A stretch of DNA of 64,000 nt, from NCBI GenBank assembly GCA_036015235.1, contig CP107926.1, forward strand, positions 8,166,001-8,230,000, read 5' to 3'. The notes beneath the pieces were generated by a model. It did not search any database. It was not told where the DNA came from and saw only the letters and a program-made list of their open reading frames with translations. Below are positions 29,580 to 37,020 of the stretch, one piece after another. Numbering within the stretch: position 1 is the first letter of the stretch; every line of letters begins with the position of its first letter. The DNA comes from Streptomyces sp. NBC_00433 (GTDB taxonomy: Bacteria > Actinomycetota > Actinomycetes > Streptomycetales > Streptomycetaceae). The position numbers and the translations under genes are program-made.

Positions 29580-30446
29580 ATGACCGGCCCTGACGGGGCG
29601 CACCTGCTCGCGATCAGCGACCTGCACGTCGGATACCAGGCCAACCGGCTGATCGTCGAGGCGCTCAGACCGGAGCACGAGGACGACTGGCTGCTGGTCG
29701 CCGGGGACGTCGCGGAGCGCTCCACCGACATCAAGTGGGCGCTCGGCACCCTCAAGAAGCACTTCTCCACCGTCATCTGGCTGCCCGGCAACCACGAGCT
29801 GTGGACACCGCCCGACGATCCCGTCCAGCTCCGCGGCGAGCAGCGCTACCGCTACCTGGTCGAGGAGGCCCGCCGGCTCGGCGTGATCACCCCCGAGGAC
29901 CCGTACCCGCTGTGGGAGGGCCCCGACGGGCCGGTCGCCGTCGTCCCGATGTTCCTGCTGTACGACTACACCTGGCGCGACGGCACCCCCGGTGCCCGCG
30001 ACAAGGAGGAGGCGCTCGCCCAGGCACGGGAGGCGGGCGTCGTCTGCACCGACGAGATGTTCCTGCACCCCGACCCGCTGCCGGGCCGCGACGACTGGTG
30101 CCGCGCCAGGGTCGCCGAGACCGCGCGCCGCCTCGAAGCGCTCGACCCCGCCCTGCCCACGGTGCTCGCCAACCACTGGCCGCTGCACCGCGAGCCCACC
30201 GCGGTGCTGCACTATCCGGAGTTCGCCCTGTGGTGCGGCACCGAGCTGACCGAGCAGTGGCACACCCGCTTCCGCGCCACCGAGGTCGTCTACGGCCACC
30301 TGCACATCCCCCGCGTCATCTGGCGCGACGGCGTCCGCTTCACCGAGGTCTCGCTCGGCTACCCCCGCGAATGGGGCCGCCGCCCCGCCGGACCCGCCGG
30401 ACCCCGGCGCATCCTGGCCGGCCGGCAGCAGGCGGCCCGCCGGTGA
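29580..30446 (+). CDS. Calcineurin-like metallophosphoesterase
   Basis: The product is 288 residues. All metal-binding motifs of the fold are present in order: ISDLHVGY (Asp, His), AGDVAER, PGNHELW, LANHWPLH and YGHLHIPR. Substrate is unknown. The stop overlaps the GTG of the phosphopantetheinyl transferase gene, and the same pairing occurs in other streptomycetes, so it may act in the same process, for example on coenzyme A-related nucleotides (inference). Confidence 0.88.
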   Translation: MTGPDGAHLLAISDLHVGYQANRLIVEALRPEHEDDWLLVAGDVAERSTDIKWALGTLKKHFSTVIWLPGNHELWTPPDDPVQLRGEQRYRYLVEEARRLGVITPEDPYPLWEGPDGPVAVVPMFLLYDYTWRDGTPGARDKEEALAQAREAGVVCTDEMFLHPDPLPGRDDWCRARVAETARRLEALDPALPTVLANHWPLHREPTAVLHYPEFALWCGTELTEQWHTRFRATEVVYGHLHIPRVIWRDGVRFTEVSLGYPREWGRRPAGPAGPRRILAGRQQAARR

Positions 30447-31189
30447 TCGAGCACCTGCTGCCCCCCGGTGCGTTCTCCCGCGCCGCCTACGGGGGCGAAC
30501 TCGACGAGGCGCCGCTCTACCCCGAGGAAGCGCCCGCCGTCGCCCGGGCCGTCCCCAAACGGCGGCGCGAATACGCGGCCGGCCGCGCCTGCGCCCGCGA
30601 CGCCCTCGCCCGGCTCGGCCTCCCGGCGGGCCCCATCCTGCGCGACGCGCACCGCGGCGCCCCGCAGTGGCCGGACGGCGTCGTCGGCAGCATCACCCAC
30701 TGCGACGGCTACCGCGCGGCGGCCGTCGCCCGCAGCGCGGACATCCTCACCATCGGCATCGACGCGGAACCCCACGACCGCCTCCCCGAGGGTGTCCTGA
30801 ACTCCATCCTCGCCACCGACGCCGAGCGGGCCGCGCTCGCCGCCCTCGCCGAGAGCGCCCCCGGGATCCACTGGGAGCGGCTGTTCTTCAGCGCCAAGGA
30901 GACCGTCTACAAGGCGTGGTATCCCTACCACCACCGCATGCTCGGCTTCCACGAGGCGGAGCTGCTCTTCACCGCCGGCCCCGACACGCCGGACGCGGCC
31001 GGGGCGTACGAGCGCGACACGCCCGACCGCGGCGGCTACACCGCCCGGGTGCTGGTACCCGGGCCGCTGCTCGCCGAGGGCGTCGGGCCCGAGGTCTTCA
31101 CCGGCCGCTGGATCGTCCGCGACGGCCTGCTGGCGACCGCCATCGTCGTCCCGGCGCACGCCGACGCCGACGGCGGCCCCACCGCCTGA
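30443..31189 (+). CDS. 4'-phosphopantetheinyl transferase, Sfp/EntD type
   Basis: The product is 248 residues. It moves the phosphopantetheine arm of coenzyme A to carrier proteins of polyketide, non-ribosomal peptide or fatty acid synthases. The motifs are VVGSITHCDGYRAAAV, IGIDAEPHDRLPEGV (Mg-binding Asp and Glu) and FSAKETVYKAWYP. This places it in the broad-specificity Sfp-like group rather than AcpS. No biosynthetic cluster is adjacent, so it probably serves carrier proteins encoded elsewhere. GTG 30443 overlaps the upstream stop. Confidence 0.92.
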   Translation: MIEHLLPPGAFSRAAYGGELDEAPLYPEEAPAVARAVPKRRREYAAGRACARDALARLGLPAGPILRDAHRGAPQWPDGVVGSITHCDGYRAAAVARSADILTIGIDAEPHDRLPEGVLNSILATDAERAALAALAESAPGIHWERLFFSAKETVYKAWYPYHHRMLGFHEAELLFTAGPDTPDAAGAYERDTPDRGGYTARVLVPGPLLAEGVGPEVFTGRWIVRDGLLATAIVVPAHADADGGPTA

Positions 31190-31254
31190 CCCGGCCCCCG
31201 GCCTGATCCCGCGCCGCGGCCCCACGGCCCGACGCCGCCAAACGGGCGTACGCG

Positions 31255-32115
31255 TCAAGGCCGCCCCACGCCGGGCGCAGGCGCCGCCACCGTCAGCAGC
31301 TGCCCCGTACGCGGGCCGCCCCGCGCGTTCTCGACGCCGGCCCACTCGGTCGCGACAAGGAAGAGCGTCCTGCCGTCCGGGCCGCCCAGCGCGCACGCGA
31401 AACAGCCCCGGTCCAGCTCGACCGACGCGAGCACCTCGCCGCCCTCGCGTACCCGCACGCACCGCTGGTTGGGCACATCGGCGTACCAGACCGCACCCTC
31501 CGCGTCGAGGCAGATGCCGTCCGGGCAGCCGTCGCCCAGGTCCGCCCACACCCTGCGGCGCGACAGGCTGCCGTCCGGCCCGATGTCGAAGGCGGTGAGC
31601 CGGTTCGCGTACGACTCGGCGACGATCAGCGTCGAGTCGTCCGGCGTGACCAGCATGCCGTTCGGAAAGGCGATCCCGTCCGCGACCTGCCGCGCCGCGC
31701 CGTCCGGGGTGACCAGCGCGATCACCCCCGGCTTGAAGTCCTCGCCGGCCATCAGGTCGAAGCCGCCGCCGTTGACGTAGACATGGCCGCGGCCGTCCGC
31801 CACGATCTCGTTCCAGCCGTGCGCCACCGGGCCCAGGTCCGCGTACGGCACCAGCGAGCCGTCCGCCGCCCTGCGCAGCACCCGGTCCTGGCTGGACGAC
31901 ACCACCAGCAGGCCGCCGCCGTCCGGCAGCCACGTGACGCACATCGGGAAGGTCGGGAAGTCCGGCCGCAGTACCACCTCGCTGCCGCCGTCCGCGCCGA
32001 CCGCGACCACCTCGCCCGCACCCCAGTCGGCGAACCACAACCGGTCGCCGTACCAGCGCGGCGACTCACCGAAGGCGATGCCGTCCAGCAGGACGCGCGG
32101 CTTGCCCATCTCCAT
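31255..32115 (-). CDS. SMP-30/gluconolactonase-family protein
   Basis: The product is 286 residues with a six-bladed beta-propeller. Metal-site residues are visible in DGIAFGESPRWYGDRLWFADW (Glu), GWNEIVADGRGHVYVN (Asn), FPNGMLVTPDDSTLIVAES (Asn, Asp) and DGICLDAEGAVWYAD. The family hydrolyses sugar lactones, so it could open aldonolactones made during sugar oxidation. I chose ATG 32115, with GGAG upstream; earlier in-frame starts give an unlikely Arg-rich tail. It lies downstream of the LacI gene on the same strand (137-base gap) and may be co-transcribed with it. Confidence 0.85.
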   Translation of the reverse strand: MEMGKPRVLLDGIAFGESPRWYGDRLWFADWGAGEVVAVGADGGSEVVLRPDFPTFPMCVTWLPDGGGLLVVSSSQDRVLRRAADGSLVPYADLGPVAHGWNEIVADGRGHVYVNGGGFDLMAGEDFKPGVIALVTPDGAARQVADGIAFPNGMLVTPDDSTLIVAESYANRLTAFDIGPDGSLSRRRVWADLGDGCPDGICLDAEGAVWYADVPNQRCVRVREGGEVLASVELDRGCFACALGGPDGRTLFLVATEWAGVENARGGPRTGQLLTVAAPAPGVGRP

Positions 32116-32252
32116 GGCGGAACTCCTGACCCGGCCGACCTCCGGCCGTCGCATGCACAGACCGGTCCTGACGCCGAAAGTCATCGCACCCGCCGCCTTC
32201 GCACCCGTGTGCCGTCGCGGACCGCCGCCTTCCCGGCCGCAGCGACCCCGGG

Positions 32253-33305
32253 TCAGGCGGAATCCCGGAGCACCAGCGTCGTCTTGAAGATCACCGACCT
32301 GGTCTCCTGCGACGGGTCGTCGATCAGCGCCATCAGCAGCTTCGCCATCTCCGCCGCCATGTCCTCCACCGGCTGCCTGACGGTGGTCAGCAGCGGCCGG
32401 GAGGCCAGCGCCGCGCTGCTGTCGTCGAAACCGATGACCGCCACGTCCTCGGGCACCCGGCGCCCCGAGTCCCGCAGCACCAGCAGCGCGCCCTGCGCCA
32501 TCAGGTCGTTGGCGACGAAGACCCCGTCGGTGTCGGGGAAGCGCTCCAGCAGCTCCCGCATCGCCCGCTCACCGCCGACCTGCGTGAAACTGCCCTCCAC
32601 GCTGGGCACATACGCGTGCCCGTGCTCGGCCATCGCCTCCCGGAAACCCGCGAGGCGGTCCTGCCCGGCCGGCGAGTCGAAGGGGCCGGCGATCGTGGTG
32701 ATCCGCCGGCACCCGCGGGCCAGCAGCCGCTCCGCCGCCAGCTTCGCGCCCGCCTGCTGCGCCACGTCCACGTAGCTGATCGGGATCGGCGTCGAGGGCC
32801 GCGCGAAGAGAACGGTCGGCAGCCCCGCCTCGGTCAGCAGGAAGGGCAGCGAGTCGCCCGGCGCTATCGACACCAGGGCGACCCCGTCGATGTGCTCCTG
32901 GCGCAGGTTGGCGACCAGGGTGTGCCGCGCGTCCTCGGAGTCGGCGAGCATCAGCACCGGATGCACCCCGCGCGGCCGCAGCACCGTCAGCAGACCGCCG
33001 ACCACCCGGCCGAAGAAGGGGTCGCTGAAGACCTGGCCGAGGAAGGGGTCGTCGGCGGTGCGGTGGGCCGGCACCGAGAACACCAGGGCCACCGAGTCGG
33101 TGCGCCGGGTCACCAGCGTCCTGGCCGCCCGGTTGGGCACGTAACCGGTGGCCGCCACCGCCTCCTGGACGATCCGCTGGATCTCCGGGTCCACATTCCG
33201 CGTCCCGTTGACCACCCGCGAGACCGTCGCCCGCGACACCCCGGCCGACCGGGCGACGTCTTCCAGAGTGGGCTGGCGTGGCCCCGCCGGACGGCTGCTC
33301 GTCAT
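32253..33305 (-). CDS. LacI-family repressor of the beta-glucan locus
   Basis: The product is 350 residues. The N-terminal HTH reads PTLEDVARSAGVSRATVSRV with the hinge VPNRAARTLVTRRT. The effector domain contains RITTIAGPFDSPAGQDRLAG and VAVIGFDDSSAALASRPLLT, so it should respond to a sugar. ATG 33305 was chosen because it sits 13 residues before the HTH and directly downstream of the palindrome CGGAGAGCGCTCTCCG, implying autorepression. The same core occurs upstream of the GH16 fusion and GH3 genes, making them its probable targets. Confidence 0.9.
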   Translation of the reverse strand: MTSSRPAGPRQPTLEDVARSAGVSRATVSRVVNGTRNVDPEIQRIVQEAVAATGYVPNRAARTLVTRRTDSVALVFSVPAHRTADDPFLGQVFSDPFFGRVVGGLLTVLRPRGVHPVLMLADSEDARHTLVANLRQEHIDGVALVSIAPGDSLPFLLTEAGLPTVLFARPSTPIPISYVDVAQQAGAKLAAERLLARGCRRITTIAGPFDSPAGQDRLAGFREAMAEHGHAYVPSVEGSFTQVGGERAMRELLERFPDTDGVFVANDLMAQGALLVLRDSGRRVPEDVAVIGFDDSSAALASRPLLTTVRQPVEDMAAEMAKLLMALIDDPSQETRSVIFKTTLVLRDSA

Positions 33306-33326
33306 GCGTGCAGTTATACCACGGTG

Positions 33327-33342
33327 CGGAGAGCGCTCTCCG
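33327..33342. promoter_or_regulatory. Operator palindrome upstream of the LacI gene
   Basis: CGGAGAGCGCTCTCCG is a perfect 16-base palindrome, 22 bases before the repressor start. It shares GAGAGCGCTCTC with sites at 36692-36703 and 36893-36904. Confidence 0.75.
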
Positions 33343-33450
33343 GGTCCCGGTGCAGGCCACAGCACGGATGGGGCGGGGTACGGCAGCCCCCCACAGGCCT
33401 GCCGCGCCCCGCCCCGGTCTCATCCGGGCCGACCGCTCACGGTCGGCCGG

Positions 33451-33525
33451 TCACCACTCCGCCGGCCACTGCTCCGCCGGCCACTGCTCCGCCGGCCACT
33501 GCTCCGCCGGCCACTGCTCGGCCGG
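33451..33525. repeat. 15-base tandem repeat, five units
   Basis: Units of CCACTGCTCCGCCGG run at 33466-33480, 33481-33495 and 33496-33510, with diverged units on both sides (33451-33465 and 33511-33525). The array lies between the GH16 fusion stop and the LacI promoter. It is outside any gene I accept. Confidence 0.8.
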
Positions 33526-33539
33526 TCGCGGTCGGCCGC

Positions 33540-36500
33540 TCACGCGTAGACCCCGAACTCGTACAGCGAATCGCCGTACGCCGTCCCGCGCTGCCCGATC
33601 GTCACCCGCACGTAGCGCCCGGAGCCGCTGACGTCGAACGTGTCGACCCCGCCGGTCCCGGTCGTCGTGGAGTAGACGTTCGTCCAGTTGGTGCCGTCGT
33701 TCGACAACTGCACCTGGTAGGCCTTGCCGTAGGCCGACTCCCACGCCAACTGCACGTGCTTGACGGCGGTGGCCGCGCCCAGATCGACCTGGATCCACTG
33801 CGGATCGCTCCAGTCGCTCGCCCACCGGGTGCTCATGCTGCCGTCCGTCGCCATGCCCGGTGCGCACGGGCAGCCGCCGGTCGGGTCGCTCTGGTAGGAG
33901 GACGCCGTGGTCGGTTTGCCGAGCGCCACGTTGGTGCCGCCCACCTGCGGGGGGACCACCCGGAAGGACTTGGTCTCGATCCCGGCGTTGCCGTGCCCGT
34001 CGTAGACGTAGACGTAGACCTTCCACACCCCGGGCGTCTTCGGGGCGGTCGCGGTGAACTGCCCGTTCCCGGTCTGCGTGAAGTCCACCTGGTGCAGCCC
34101 GGTGCCGTTGTCCACGTACTTCGACGAGTACATCAGCTGGTAGCGCAGCGCGTCGCCGTTCGGGTCGCTCGCCGTCGCCGACACCGAGAACTGCCCGCCG
34201 GCCGGCACCGATCCGCTGTCGGCGACCGTCATCGAGCTGATCACCGGCGGGGTGTCGGCCTGCGGCGTGCCGCCGTAGTCCTTGGCCACCGAGTAGTACG
34301 CCAGCCGCTTCCAGCCGCTGGGGCGGACGTTGAACCACACGCCGCCGAAGTCGTTCTCGTCGCCGTAGTGGAAGATCGTCGCCCCGAGCCCGACGCCGGT
34401 GTGCCCGACGACGCAATTCCACGCGGAGACGTACGCGTCCCGCTTCTGGACGTCGGTCGGCTCCGTCGGCACCCCGTTGGCGTCGTTCGGCACCTCCCAC
34501 TCGCCGGCCTCACCGGTCTCGGTCACGATGTACGGCTTGCTGTAACCGCCGTTGACCCAGTCCTGCTTCACATTGCAGACCGCGCCGTAGGAGTTGACCG
34601 CGTAGAGGTCCAGCGACGGGGTGTACTGCTTGTAGTACGGCCACGCGCCGGTCCACGCGTCGGTCGACGTCACCGGGTGGTTCGGGTCGATCGCGTGGAT
34701 CGCCTGCGCCACCTGCTCCACGAACTTCGCGTAGGCGATGCGCTGCTGCTCGATCGCGGCACCCGTGTAGTGGTCCTGCGTGGTCAGGATGACCTCGTTG
34801 CCGACGTCCCACATCAGCACGCCGGGATGGTTCTTGTAGGTGGTCACCCAGTTCTTGATGTCGTTGAGCGTATTCGTCTTGTACGCCGTGTCGTTGACGT
34901 AGTCGGCGCCCTGGTTGAGCCAGAAGCCGTTGACGACCTTGAGCCCGTAGGCCGCCGCCGAGTCCAGCAGCGGCTTGCTGCTCGCGTCGGTGCCCCAGGT
35001 GCGCAGCGTGTTGACGCCCATCGACTTCAGGTCCCGCATGTGCGAGTCGGCCGTGGAGTTGGCCGGGCCCCACGTCATGCCCTTGACCTGGTAGGGCTTC
35101 CCGTCCACCGTCAGCTGCCAGTTGCCCTGGCTGCCGGTGACGTGCACGTTGCTCGGCGCGGTCGGCACCGGCGGGTCGGTCAGCGGGGAGGGGGCGCTGC
35201 CGGTGGTCTGCGACACCGTCACGCTGTCGATGCTCAGCACACCGCCGGAGGTCGTGTCGGCGCCCGGCGAGGTGCAGCCGCAGACCGCGTTCGGGTACGA
35301 ACCGCCGATGCGCAGGCTGAAGTCGACGTAGACCCCGTGGTGCACCGCCGCGTTCCAGGTGGACACCCCGACCTGCGACTCGCTGACCTGCCACACCTGG
35401 TTCCCGTCGAGATACCAGCGGATCTGCTCGTCGGAGGTGGTGCGGTCGATGATCTCGGAGTAGGTGTGGTAGCCGCTCTGGCAGTTGGTGCAACTCGCCA
35501 GGCCGCTGGTCAGGCCGTTGTACTCGGAGCAGTTGCCGCCGGGCGCGGTCCCGCAGTGCAGGGTCGCCGACAACTGGTTGCGCCCGTTGACGTCCTCCAT
35601 GATGTCGCTCTCGCCGACGGCGGGCCAGGAGGCGAGATTGCCGCGGTAGTCGGCGCCCATCGCCCGGAAGGACGGCCAGTAGCCCAGCGCCTTGGCCACC
35701 GAGGGCTGCTTGAGGGTCGCGGAGATCTGCAGCCGGCCGCCGGCCGGCGCGGTGAAGTCGGTGCGCCTGGTCTCGATCCGGCCCGACGTCCACGCCGTAC
35801 CCGACTTCAGGGCCGTCAGGCTGAGGTGGCCGCCGCCGTCCAGGCCCACGTTGGCGGGGGAGTCGGTGGCCGTCTCGACCTCGCCGGTGCCCCAGTTGGC
35901 GGGGCCGCCGGGGTAGGCGGTGCCGGTGTCGGTGATCCAGTTGGCCGCGTTGGGCGAGGTGCCCGCGGCGCCGTTGAAGTCGTCGCTCCACACCGTGGTC
36001 CAGTCGCCGGGCGGCGGGGTGCCCGTGCTGCCGCCGTTGGCGCCGCCGTTGTCACCGCCGGTGGTGCCACCCGTGGTGCCGCCGGTGCCCACCGTGCCGT
36101 AGACCTGGAATTCCCACAGCGAGTAGCCGTAGCCGTTGGCGCGTGTGGTGCCGTTCATCCGCACGTAGCGGCCCGAGCCGCTGACGGTGAGTGTCTGGGT
36201 GCCGGCGGCCCCGGTCGTGGTGGAGTAGACCGACGTCCAGTGCGAGGCGTCGTCGGAGACCTGGATCTGGTAGGCCGACGCGTTGTTCTCCCAGTTCAGC
36301 ACCACCTTGTTGATGGTGGAGGTGGCGCCGAGGTCGACCTGCAGCCACTGCGGGTCGGCCCAGGCGCTGGCCCAGCGGGTGGCGGCGTCGCCGTCGACTG
36401 CGGCGGTGGCCGGGTAGCCGGCGCCCTCGGTGGAGGAGGCGGTCGCGGGCTTGCCCTGGGAGAGCAGGGTGTCGGCGGCGTGCGCGGGTGTGGTGGGGAC

Positions 36501-36608
36501 GGCCAGCGCGTACAGCGCGAGGCCGACGGCCAGCAGCAGCAGGAAGGCGACACGCAGCGGGGGAGGAAGGGCTCCTGGTCGCAGGCGTGCCGGGGGTGAC
36601 GCTCTCAT
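33540..36608 (-). CDS. Secreted multidomain beta-glucanase: F5/8C + GH16 + clan GH-A barrel + F5/8C
   Basis: The product is 1022 residues. A signal peptide (~1-46) is followed by an F5/8 type C (CBM32-like) domain (~48-180), a Gly/Thr linker, and a GH16 domain (~208-460) with the active site GESDIMED (nucleophile Glu333, acid-base Glu338). Next is a TIM-barrel domain of clan GH-A (GH2/GH5/GH72-like, ~490-780) with acid-base Glu605 in MWDVGNEV and probable nucleophile Glu697 in VTETGEAG. An immunoglobulin-like domain (~790-885) and a second F5/8C domain complete it. GH16 suggests endo-cleavage of beta-1,3- or mixed-linked glucan; the second barrel may trim or transfer products. ATG 36608 has GGAG eight bases upstream. 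An operator lies at 36692-36703. Confidence 0.85.
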   Translation of the reverse strand: MRASPPARLRPGALPPPLRVAFLLLLAVGLALYALAVPTTPAHAADTLLSQGKPATASSTEGAGYPATAAVDGDAATRWASAWADPQWLQVDLGATSTINKVVLNWENNASAYQIQVSDDASHWTSVYSTTTGAAGTQTLTVSGSGRYVRMNGTTRANGYGYSLWEFQVYGTVGTGGTTGGTTGGDNGGANGGSTGTPPPGDWTTVWSDDFNGAAGTSPNAANWITDTGTAYPGGPANWGTGEVETATDSPANVGLDGGGHLSLTALKSGTAWTSGRIETRRTDFTAPAGGRLQISATLKQPSVAKALGYWPSFRAMGADYRGNLASWPAVGESDIMEDVNGRNQLSATLHCGTAPGGNCSEYNGLTSGLASCTNCQSGYHTYSEIIDRTTSDEQIRWYLDGNQVWQVSESQVGVSTWNAAVHHGVYVDFSLRIGGSYPNAVCGCTSPGADTTSGGVLSIDSVTVSQTTGSAPSPLTDPPVPTAPSNVHVTGSQGNWQLTVDGKPYQVKGMTWGPANSTADSHMRDLKSMGVNTLRTWGTDASSKPLLDSAAAYGLKVVNGFWLNQGADYVNDTAYKTNTLNDIKNWVTTYKNHPGVLMWDVGNEVILTTQDHYTGAAIEQQRIAYAKFVEQVAQAIHAIDPNHPVTSTDAWTGAWPYYKQYTPSLDLYAVNSYGAVCNVKQDWVNGGYSKPYIVTETGEAGEWEVPNDANGVPTEPTDVQKRDAYVSAWNCVVGHTGVGLGATIFHYGDENDFGGVWFNVRPSGWKRLAYYSVAKDYGGTPQADTPPVISSMTVADSGSVPAGGQFSVSATASDPNGDALRYQLMYSSKYVDNGTGLHQVDFTQTGNGQFTATAPKTPGVWKVYVYVYDGHGNAGIETKSFRVVPPQVGGTNVALGKPTTASSYQSDPTGGCPCAPGMATDGSMSTRWASDWSDPQWIQVDLGAATAVKHVQLAWESAYGKAYQVQLSNDGTNWTNVYSTTTGTGGVDTFDVSGSGRYVRVTIGQRGTAYGDSLYEFGVYA

Positions 36609-36691
36609 GTCGGACTCCAGCGGTGGGGGGTGGGGAGGGGAGAGCGGAGAGAGCGGCCCCGGGTGCGGCGTGAACAGGTGTGAGGCGGTGG

Positions 36692-36703
36692 GAGAGCGCT
36701 CTC
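36692..36703. promoter_or_regulatory. Operator palindrome proximal to the GH16 fusion gene
   Basis: GAGAGCGCTCTC is a perfect 12-base palindrome identical to the core of the sites at 33327-33342 and 36891-36906. Confidence 0.7.
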
Positions 36704-36890
36704 TCAGTGGCCCTGATGGTTGCCGCTGGGTTTCCGGGGTGTCAAGGGATCGGACGCGAACGGTCCCCGGCCGCCGGGCCGGTCGGTCGTGATGTGCCGG
36801 AATGACCCGTCCGTAAGGCCGCTTTCCTGGCGGTCCGGGCCCGGCGGGCCTTGACACGCGGACCGGCGACAGGCGAGTCTACGAGGTATC

Positions 36891-36906
36891 GGGAGAGCGC
36901 TCTCCC
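36891..36906. promoter_or_regulatory. Operator palindrome proximal to the GH3 gene
   Basis: GGGAGAGCGCTCTCCC is a perfect 16-base palindrome lying 34 bases after the TTGACA at 36851-36856, so it would cover the transcription start region of the GH3 gene. Confidence 0.75.
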
Positions 36907-37020
36907 AGTTGTTGTTCGCCGTCCCACCGCGACGCTCGTCACCAGCCTGCCGCTCACCGCGGCCCCCCTGCCGATGGGCCGTCACGCCGCGGGCGGCGCC
37001 AGGCAGGAGGCCATGAAGGG

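Larger units (their letters stand above)
36609..37020. promoter_or_regulatory. Divergent promoter region of the GH16 fusion and GH3 genes
   Basis: These 412 bases separate two divergent secreted/cytosolic glucanase genes. One GAGAGCGCTCTC operator sits 84 bases before the GH16 fusion start and another 115 bases before the GH3 start, so each promoter can be repressed separately. TTGACA at 36851-36856 is the likely GH3 -35 element. Confidence 0.6.

Noticed and set aside
33451..33525. Tandem repeats as a CRISPR array
   Set aside because: The unit is 15 bases with no unique spacers and no cas genes, so it is a simple tandem repeat.
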